Below, in pieces: positions 8,093 through 13,205 of a stretch of DNA of 64,000 nt. A program made the position numbers and the translations under genes. Origin of the DNA: Robertkochia sediminum (GTDB taxonomy: Bacteria; Bacteroidota; Bacteroidia; Flavobacteriales; Flavobacteriaceae); the NCBI RefSeq assembly GCF_016786255.1, contig NZ_JADMKT010000078.1:1-64000 (forward strand). Direction: 5' to 3'. The first letter of the stretch is position 1. The number at the start of each line of letters is the position of its first letter. The notes beneath the pieces are model-generated. The model saw only the letters and a program-made list of their open reading frames with translations. It was not told the origin of the DNA and ran no database searches.

Positions 8093-8710
8093 ATGCCCTT
8101 TGTTGAAGAGAAGCATTTAATTGATATTCATCGGCATTTGGAGGAGAAGGAGCTATCAGAGCAGCGACTAGCCGAGGAAGTAAAAAGACAACGCGAATTG
8201 AATAAAACATACAGGCAGCGTACCACACGCCTTGCCTGGTGTCTTGCACTGTTAATTCTTATCCTCGCTGCAAGTCTCAGCCTGTTTATAACCAAGCCGG
8301 GAGTTTTTTATAATGAAACGCATTTCCAGGCCGAGAACAAGGTGATCCTGGAGCAACAACAATGGGTGCAACTACAAGAAGCCCTGGATGGACGGTCTGA
8401 GGAAGTGAACCGATTGAAGCATACCTTGGAGTCTTTAGATTACCGCGCCCTGGACGATGAGGTGGTCTATACCGTGCAGGTAGCAGCACTGGTTAAAGAG
8501 AGGGTGCCCTTGGTGTCGGAAGAGCTCATGAACCTGAATATTTACAAGGATCTGCCCTATACCAAATACACCATGGGGAGGTTTACAGATGTTAAAGATG
8601 CCCGGCAACTGCGAAAGGCCTTGATCGATCTCGGATTTAAAAACGCCTTCGTGGTGTCTTACAAAAAAGATAAACGGCTTAAAATTATTGATCCCCTTGC
8701 TTATGAGTAA
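8093..8710 (+). CDS. Single-pass membrane protein with C-terminal SPOR domain
   Basis: The 205-residue protein has an N-terminal charged helix likely to form a coiled coil (about 8-45), one transmembrane segment (about 46-67), a linker helix and a C-terminal SPOR-like domain (about 124-200: VVYTVQVAALVKERVPL ... YTKYTMGRFTDVKDARQLRKALIDLGFKNAFVVSY). SPOR domains bind peptidoglycan lacking stem peptides, mainly at the division septum, so an envelope or division role is likely. It is embedded between menB and menA; its stop overlaps the menA start (ATGAGTAA), so the two should be translationally coupled. There is no known link to menaquinone. Confidence 0.8.
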   Translation: MPFVEEKHLIDIHRHLEEKELSEQRLAEEVKRQRELNKTYRQRTTRLAWCLALLILILAASLSLFITKPGVFYNETHFQAENKVILEQQQWVQLQEALDGRSEEVNRLKHTLESLDYRALDDEVVYTVQVAALVKERVPLVSEELMNLNIYKDLPYTKYTMGRFTDVKDARQLRKALIDLGFKNAFVVSYKKDKRLKIIDPLAYE

Positions 8711-9617
8711 CGTAAAGGCCTATATCGATGCCGCCCGCCTGCGTACATTGCCGTTATCGGTTTCGGGTATCATAGCCGGTACTGCTATGGCCACTGCCGA
8801 AGGTGCTTTTCGATGGCCTGTTTTTTTATGGGCGATCGTGACGACCATCGGACTGCAGGTGCTTTCTAATTTTGCCAATGATTACGGCGATGGTGTTAAG
8901 GGAACCGATAATGAGGAAAGGGTTGGGCCTCAACGCGCCTTACAAAGCGGAGCGATAAGTGCCCGCGCTATGAAACGAACGGTGGTGATCACTGCTTTGT
9001 TAACCCTTATAGCTGCCCTCATCCTTATTTATACATCCTTTGGTCAGGATCAGTTCTTCTACGCCTTGTTCTTTTTTGTGCTGGGGGTGGCGGCCGTAGC
9101 TGCTGCGATCAAATACACCGTTGGTTCGTCGGCCTATGGGTATCGCGGACTCGGAGATGTGTTCGTGTTCGTGTTCTTCGGACTCGTAAGTGTGGTGGGG
9201 AGTTATTTTCTGTATGAACAACGCCTGGCATGGGATGTTTGGTTACCCGCAGTGACCATCGGACTCCTAAGCGTTGGGGTGCTAAATCTCAATAATATTC
9301 GCGACCGGAAAAGTGACGAACGGTCTGGTAAGAATACCCTGGTGGTAAAGCTCGGTTCGAAGCGGGCAAGGAGGTATCATAATTTGCTGGTGATCGTTGC
9401 CATTCTGGCCTCACTCATATACCTAATCGTTAATTTTTCGAGCCCCTGGAACCTCCTTCTGACGTTTTCATACCTTCCGTTGGGGTTACACCTTAAGCGT
9501 TTCAATGGAATTAAGGAGGATGAGGCCGTAGATCCGGAGCTTAAGAAGTTGGCTGTAAGTACTTTCCTGTTTTCTTTGTTGTTTTTTATTAGTTTTAATA
9601 TTTTTTTACTACTTTAA
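8703..9617 (+). CDS. menA: 1,4-dihydroxy-2-naphthoate polyprenyltransferase
   Basis: MenA attaches the polyprenyl chain to DHNA in the inner membrane, giving demethylmenaquinone. ATG 8703 is preferred over an upstream TTG because it overlaps the previous stop in ATGAGTAA and starts the protein MSNVKAYIDAARLRTLPLSVSGIIAG typical of the family. The UbiA-type aspartate motif is NFANDYGDGVKGTDNEERVGPQRAL (about 58-80), with a second conserved loop NNIRDRKSDERSGKNTL (about 200). About eight hydrophobic segments follow. The response regulator gene starts 27 bp downstream. Confidence 0.94.
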   Translation: MSNVKAYIDAARLRTLPLSVSGIIAGTAMATAEGAFRWPVFLWAIVTTIGLQVLSNFANDYGDGVKGTDNEERVGPQRALQSGAISARAMKRTVVITALLTLIAALILIYTSFGQDQFFYALFFFVLGVAAVAAAIKYTVGSSAYGYRGLGDVFVFVFFGLVSVVGSYFLYEQRLAWDVWLPAVTIGLLSVGVLNLNNIRDRKSDERSGKNTLVVKLGSKRARRYHNLLVIVAILASLIYLIVNFSSPWNLLLTFSYLPLGLHLKRFNGIKEDEAVDPELKKLAVSTFLFSLLFFISFNIFLLL

Positions 9618-9644
9618 AAGCCCAAACTAACACACACAACTATC

Positions 9645-10391
9645 TTGGATCAACTCATCAAAATTCTGATTGTTGAAGACAATGTGATCATCGCAGATGA
9701 TATGCAATCTATGCTCGAAGAGATCGGCTACAACATTGTCGCGAACGTTGTTGATTACGAAAGTGCCGTGGAAGCCCTGGAGAATAACGACGTTGACCTC
9801 GCCTTGCTTGATATTATGCTTGCAACGGAAAAGACCGGTATCGATATCGGTAAGTACATCAGAGAAAACAAGAACATTCCGTTTATTTTTGTGACCTCCA
9901 ATTCGGACAAAGCTACCGTGGAGAATGCAAAATCGGTTAAGCCTAATGGTTACCTGGTAAAGCCTTTCGAGCAGCAAGACCTCTTTACTTCCATAGAGAT
10001 CGCCTTATGTAATTTTAATGACCAGGCGGCAGCGGCCCCTGCAGCAGAAAAGGAAAAAGGAGGCGAGAGCAATACCATTTTGCGAAATTCGATCTTCGTG
10101 AAGAAGAATCAGCATTACCATCGTATAGCTTTTGACGATATTCATTACGTGAAAGCAGATAACGTATATCTGGAAGTGCATACAAAAGACAAGAGCTACC
10201 TGGTACGCTCTGCCATGAAAGATTATATCGAAAAATTGCCTTCTCATCAGTTCTTCAGAGCTCATAAATCGTATATCGTTAACCTGGAACACATCCAGGC
10301 CATCAATACCAGAGATATCGTGATCAATGGGGAAACCATTCCGATCTCAAAAGATTTTAGAGATTTCGTATTGTCAAATATGAACTCCTAA
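9645..10391 (+). CDS. LytTR-family response regulator
   Basis: The 248-residue protein starts at TTG 9645 (MDQLIKILIVEDNVIIADDM); no better ATG exists before the receiver domain. The receiver domain (1-120) has acidic residues E11/D12, phosphoacceptor D56 (LALLDIML), T/S at FVTSNSD and K in YLVKPFEQ. After an Ala-rich linker, the C-terminal LytTR DNA-binding domain (about 150-248) shows IHYVKADNVYLEVHT, RSAMKDYIEKLP, FFRAHKSYIVNLEHI and the DIVINGETIPISKDFRD end. LytTR domains bind two direct repeats about 21 bp apart. Such pairs precede every promoter in the downstream RNA array and that of the kinase gene, so it is the inferred regulator of the array. It lies 27 bp after menA and may be cotranscribed with it. 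Confidence 0.93.
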   Translation: MDQLIKILIVEDNVIIADDMQSMLEEIGYNIVANVVDYESAVEALENNDVDLALLDIMLATEKTGIDIGKYIRENKNIPFIFVTSNSDKATVENAKSVKPNGYLVKPFEQQDLFTSIEIALCNFNDQAAAAPAAEKEKGGESNTILRNSIFVKKNQHYHRIAFDDIHYVKADNVYLEVHTKDKSYLVRSAMKDYIEKLPSHQFFRAHKSYIVNLEHIQAINTRDIVINGETIPISKDFRDFVLSNMNS

Positions 10392-10419
10392 AAATAGTTT
10401 TTAATGTAAATTGAAAGAG

Positions 10420-10445
10420 AGCCTCGGTTATGCCGGGGCTTTTTT
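10420..10445 (+). terminator. Rho-independent terminator after the response regulator
   Basis: AGCCTCGG pairs with CCGGGGCT (8 bp with one G-U) around a short loop, followed by six T. It separates the regulator transcript from the RNA array. Confidence 0.85.
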
Positions 10446-10454
10446 ATGGATGAA

Positions 10455-10480
10455 GCCCTTCTTCGCTAAAGCTACGGAGC
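10455..10480. repeat. REP-like palindrome, copy 3
   Basis: A near-copy of the element at 1375, followed directly by GAGGTAAA/GAGGTGAA tandem units. Confidence 0.7.
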
Positions 10481-10605
10481 GTAAAGAGGTAAAGAGGTGA
10501 AGAGGTGAAGAGGTGAAGAGTTAACAGGGGTGACAAAGGTAACAAGTAACAGGTAATACGTAATACGTAATAAGGCTTACAGCCTACTACCTACTACCTA
10601 CTGCT
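10480..10605. repeat. Degenerate short tandem repeats (GAGGTGAA, GGTAACA, ACGTAAT, CTACTAC)
   Basis: Four different 7-8 bp unit types follow one another between the regulator terminator and RNA unit 1. Confidence 0.8.
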
Positions 10606-10653
10606 TATAGCCTACCAGTCTTGCGCGCTTCAAACAACAACAAACCTTCATTA

Positions 10654-10717
10654 AACCACAGAACCGGTATTGGTGGCAACATATGTTTTAGAGATAGGTT
10701 ATCCTGATCTATATTAG
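10654..10717 (+). promoter_or_regulatory. Promoter and putative LytTR boxes of RNA unit 1
   Basis: AACCACA at 10654 and CAACATA at 10677 contain CCACA and CAACA starting 21 bp apart. A TTTT -33-like box (10686-10689) is separated by 20 nt from the -7 box TATATTAG (10710-10717). The identical layout in eight places supports function. Confidence 0.8.
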
Positions 10718-10723
10718 CAGTGT

Positions 10724-10855
10724 TGAAAAAATACTACTGAACACAGCGCCCCAAAATATGTTTTCAGTAAACACATTCCCAGATCAACGCTAAGGCTTAC
10801 CTACGCCAATGGATTTACGAAAAAAGAGTTTCAGTTTAGACTGGAGCTCTTTTTT
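10724..10855 (+). ncRNA. Array small RNA 1 (predicted, about 130 nt)
   Basis: The start is inferred about 6 nt after the -7 box and the end is the T-run of a terminator. A 5' hairpin (10736-10768) pairs ACTGAA with TTCAGT and ACA with TGT and displays GCGCCCC at 10746-10752. The block CCCAGATC follows at 10778. The terminator is an 11-bp stem (AGAGTTTCAGT with ACTGGAGCTCT, loop TTAG) plus six T. No convincing ORF is present. It is homologous to the other units in this array, at 13116 and at 21444. Confidence 0.8.
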
Positions 10856-11032
10856 ATTTAATGGGAATGCTGCCAATGGGAGGGAAGACCTGTTCTCCCT
10901 GGTATGCCACGCCGATAGTGGGTTAGGGGATGATCCCGGTGCTCTGGTTTACCATTAGCCATATATGTTTTTAAAGGTGTATTTGAGGTCGTTAAGGGCT
11001 ACTTTGTCGATCGCCACAGTATTCTTTGCCTT

Positions 11033-11096
11033 GACCACATGAACCAGCCGACTCTCAACATAAGTTTTCAATAGCGCATGTACTCTTTTAGATTAG
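11033..11096 (+). promoter_or_regulatory. Promoter and putative LytTR boxes of RNA unit 2
   Basis: GACCACA (11033) and CAACATA (11056) have CCACA/CAACA starts 21 bp apart; the -7 box TAGATTAG (11089-11096) starts 33 bp after the second box, as in every other unit. The intervening sequence differs from the other copies. Confidence 0.72.
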
Positions 11097-11102
11097 CGCC
11101 GT

Positions 11103-11232
11103 TGTTAATTCAGAGCTGATATGACATCTTCGGATGCTTATTGGCAGATCCTGCCCGGATCAAATCTAATTTAGCCTTTGCTAAATTCCATGTTCAAATA
11201 AAAAGAGTTTCGGCCATGCCGGAACTTTTTTT
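11103..11232 (+). ncRNA. Array small RNA 2 (predicted, variant without the GCGCCCC loop)
   Basis: The 5' end GTTGTTAATT matches units 4 and 8. In place of the C-rich hairpin there is CATC-TTCG-GATG (around 11124-11135), a stem closed by a UUCG tetraloop. CCCGGATC follows at 11154, then a perfect 8-bp hairpin AATTTAGC/GCTAAATT (11168-11187) and a terminator (AGTTTCGG with CCGGAACT, 11206-11226) with seven T. Confidence 0.7.
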
Positions 11233-11244
11233 GTTTTAAATATT

Positions 11245-11393
11245 CCCCACATCCCCACATCCCCACATCCCCACATCCCCACATCCCCATTTCCCCACAT
11301 CCCCACATCCCCACATCCCCATTTTCTCATCTCCCCACCTCCCCATTTCCCCACATCCCCATTTCCCCACATCCCCACATCCCCACTTACATC
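11245..11393. repeat. Tandem repeat, 8-bp unit CCCCACAT with CCCCATTT variants, about 18 copies
   Basis: The array fills the gap between RNA units 2 and 3. A 77-codon minus-strand ORF across it is purely repeat-derived. Confidence 0.9.
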
Positions 11394-11408
11394 ACCAAAA
11401 CAGTCCTT

Positions 11409-11472
11409 AACCACAAAACTTCATTCGGTGGCAACATATATTTGAACAGGAACCATTGTGTTGGTATATTAG
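11409..11472 (+). promoter_or_regulatory. Promoter and putative LytTR boxes of RNA unit 3
   Basis: AACCACA (11409) and CAACATA (11432); CCACA/CAACA starts 21 bp apart. This unit has a canonical TTTG -33 (11441-11444), 20 nt from TATATTAG (11465-11472). Confidence 0.82.
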
Positions 11473-11478
11473 CAATGT

Positions 11479-11609
11479 TATTAAATGATTACTGATACAG
11501 TGCCCCAAATAATGTTTCAGTAAAGCTTACTCAAATCATGCCCTACTTAACTTCTGCTTTATGCAGTTAAGAAAAAAAAGAGCCCCAAGCCCAAAGGGGC
11601 TTTTTTTTT
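11479..11609 (+). ncRNA. Array small RNA 3 (predicted, about 130 nt)
   Basis: The hairpin at 11491-11521 pairs ACTGA with TCAGT and ACA with TGT around a loop containing GUGCCCC. A second hairpin pairs CTTAACT (11546) with AGTTAAG (11565). The terminator is AGCCCC/GGGGCT (11581-11601) with nine T; its loop is also C-rich. Confidence 0.8.
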
Positions 11610-11698
11610 GGCCGCACTATATTTGGCATGCAAGTGAAGCCGACGCTATCCAGGGTACTCTCAATGGGAATTTAGGATAGAGGCTCTTCATTAGATCT

Positions 11699-11770
11699 CC
11701 ATTTCTCGCTTCTCCATTCCCTATTTCCATATTTCCCTATTTCCCTATTTCCCTATTTCCCTATTCACCA
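11699..11770. repeat. Tandem repeat, unit CCCTATTT and variants, about 7 copies
   Basis: This lies in the gap between RNA units 3 and 4, together with degenerate CTTCTCTTTT-type pyrimidine runs up to 11860. The remaining 11610-11698 shows no recognisable feature. Confidence 0.8.
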
Positions 11771-11882
11771 TTCCCGCTCGCTTCTCACATCTCCCTTCCC
11801 GCATCCCTAGAACCCATTTTTATCTCTTCTCTTTATTCTTTTCTCTTTTCTCTTTTCATCTAACAACATGAAATCCAGCCTA

Positions 11883-11946
11883 AACCACAACAGTCCAATG
11901 TCTTACAACATATGTTTTAATTGATTGATTATCAGTTTTATATTAG
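11883..11946 (+). promoter_or_regulatory. Promoter and putative LytTR boxes of RNA unit 4
   Basis: AACCACA (11883) and CAACATA (11906), 21 bp register; TTTT at 11915, 20 nt gap, TATATTAG at 11939-11946. Confidence 0.82.
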
Positions 11947-11952
11947 TACTGT

Positions 11953-12084
11953 TGTTAATTTGAAACTGATATCAGCGCCCCAAAATTGTTATCAGTAAAT
12001 CATTCCCGGATCTGCCGGAACATTTAACCTACATAATGGATTTACAAGAAAGAGCTTTAGCGTTGCTGGGGCTCTTTTTTTTTT
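11953..12084 (+). ncRNA. Array small RNA 4 (predicted, about 130 nt)
   Basis: A perfect 7-bp stem ACTGATA (11965) / TATCAGT (11990) displays GCGCCCC at 11975-11981. CCCGGATC is present at 12005. The terminator is a 12-bp stem starting AAGAGC and ending GCTCTT (12050-12076, with three G-U pairs), followed by a run of T to 12084. Confidence 0.82.
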
Positions 12085-12098
12085 GGTAAAGGGGTAAA

Positions 12099-12163
12099 GC
12101 CCTTCTTCGCTAAAGCTACGGAGTGTGAAAGGGTAAAGCACTCCTACGCTAAGCTTCGAAGGG
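12099..12163. repeat. Two REP-like palindromes, copies 4 and 5
   Basis: Copy 4 (12099-12124) is close to the consensus; copy 5 (12139-12163) is a diverged version (CACTCCTACGCTAAGCTTCGAAGGG-like). They adjoin the 8-bp array that follows. Confidence 0.65.
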
Positions 12164-12174
12164 TAAAGCTTCGT

Positions 12175-12362
12175 AACCCCGTAACTTCGTGACCCCGTAA
12201 CCCCGTAACCCCGAAACTTCGTAACCCCGTAACCCCGTAACTTCGTAACCCCGTAACCCCGTAACCCCGTAACCCCGTAACCCCGTCACCCCGTAACCCC
12301 GTCACCCCGTAACCCCGTAACCCCGTAACCCCGTAACTTCGTAACCGTATAACCCCATAACC
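12175..12362. repeat. Tandem repeat, 8-bp unit CCGTAACC, about 22 copies
   Basis: The longest array in this gap; some units read CGTAACTT or CCGTCACC. A 76-codon minus-strand frame across it is repeat-derived. Confidence 0.92.
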
Positions 12363-12434
12363 CCAACACCTCAAATCACTTAGGTAACCCTACAGTTAGT
12401 TTTTCAAACTGCAAACAACGTCGCTTTTGCTTTT

Positions 12435-12498
12435 GACAACGCTTCCGCTTATGCTCGCAACATAAAGTTTGGAGCAAGCCTAAGTGTCTATATATTAG
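12435..12498 (+). promoter_or_regulatory. Promoter and putative LytTR boxes of RNA unit 5
   Basis: The first box is degenerate (GACAACG at 12435, i.e. CAACG in the CCACA register); the second is CAACATA at 12458. TTTG is at 12468-12471 with a 19-nt gap to TATATTAG at 12491-12498. Confidence 0.75.
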
Positions 12499-12504
12499 CC
12501 CTGT

Positions 12505-12634
12505 TAACAATTTTAGTTATTGACACAGCGCCCCAAAGATTGTGATCATTAACAAACCCAAGTCGACCCGTTCGATAACCTACAGAAATGTTTTTTGAAA
12601 AAGATCGTCCCGGTGCCCCCCGGGACTTTTTTTT
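12505..12634 (+). ncRNA. Array small RNA 5 (predicted, about 130 nt)
   Basis: The C-rich hairpin (12516-12553) pairs GTTA with TAAC, TGA with TCA and CACA with TGTG around a loop with GCGCCCC at 12528-12534. Its stem bases differ from units 1, 3, 4 and 8 on both sides, which is covariation. The terminator is GTCCCGG/CCGGGAC (12607-12626) with eight T and a loop that also contains CCCC. Confidence 0.8.
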
Positions 12635-12765
12635 GCCCTTCTCCCATCCACTTACGCGCTTCCATATCATTAATGACAGCAGCCTGTTCGTAGCTATACG
12701 ATAGGGGGGAGGTACACCCTCGGAAACAACCTTGATATTGCGCTTCTTGAAACTTATTTAGGTTT

Positions 12766-12829
12766 CACCACAAAATTCCGCACCTTCGCAACATAGATTT
12801 CTGAGACTTACCGATCTGACATATATTAG
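12766..12829 (+). promoter_or_regulatory. Promoter and putative LytTR boxes of RNA unit 6
   Basis: CACCACA (12766) and CAACATA (12789), 21-bp register; TATATTAG at 12822-12829, 33 bp after the second box. Confidence 0.8.
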
Positions 12830-12835
12830 CAGTGT

Positions 12836-12929
12836 TGATATTTAAGAGTTGATCATCATATAACAATCTTGTTTCATAATGATGCTCCTGAACGAGTTTT
12901 AAGAAGCCCCTTAAAACTCGTTTTTTTTT
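12836..12929 (+). ncRNA. Array small RNA 6 (predicted, short variant, about 94 nt)
   Basis: The hairpin pairs CATCAT (12854) with ATGATG (12879) but lacks GCGCCCC. A perfect 12-bp terminator stem (12891-12902 with 12911-12922) has a loop ending in GCCCC and nine T. An 83-codon frame starting at a TTG at 12869 runs through the terminator and is not accepted as a gene. Confidence 0.72.
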
Positions 12930-13045
12930 GCCTGATCCCTACCTTGGCTACCTTCTTTATTTCATTCCAGATCAGCTCTTTCTCCCTTTTTTCAAGAAGC
13001 CCTCAGGCAGCCCTGCAAACAGCACCTTTCATCGGGTCTGTAATT

Positions 13046-13109
13046 CACCACAGCTTTGGTTCGTTATACAACAAAAGTTTATTCATCGAAATGGAAAGGA
13101 TTAAGTTTA
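13046..13109 (+). promoter_or_regulatory. Promoter of the histidine kinase gene, same layout as the RNA units (unit 7)
   Basis: CACCACA (13046) and CAACAAA (13069) have CCACA/CAACA starts 21 bp apart, and a -7 box TAAGTTTA (13102-13109) starts 33 bp after the second box. The -7 box is the TAnnTTTG-like version. The shared geometry predicts co-regulation of the kinase with the RNA array. Confidence 0.72.
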
Positions 13110-13115
13110 CACTGC

Positions 13116-13205
13116 TGTAAAATTGCCCTATATTGGTACAGCGCACCCCAAACCCGGATCCTGAAGCTATTTGCCTCTGGAGCCTTTTTACTGAAGATTA
13201 TAGCA
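13116..13205 (+). ncRNA. Kinase mRNA leader derived from an array RNA, with terminator-like hairpin
   Basis: After the promoter the leader contains ACAGCGCACCCCAAA (the C-rich loop with one inserted A) and CCCGGATC, both in the order seen in the small RNAs. An imperfect hairpin (13156-13183, GGATCC...GGAGCC) followed by five T ends about 20 bp before the TTG start of the kinase. It could act as an attenuator or be a degraded terminator. Confidence 0.6.

Noticed and set aside
11181-12374. Repeat-derived minus-strand frames at 11181-11414 and 12144-12374
   Set aside because: They are translations of the CCCCACAT and CCGTAACC arrays (periodic G/W or GYGVTGLR residues) and overlap RNA unit 2 or the REP-like elements.
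12869-13120. 83-codon frame beginning at TTG in RNA unit 6
   Set aside because: It crosses the unit's terminator and the promoter of the kinase, has no family similarity and no start context.
13056-13205. N-terminal extension of the kinase frame
   Set aside because: It would place the coding start upstream of the -7 box found at 13102; the signal peptide begins at TTG 13206.
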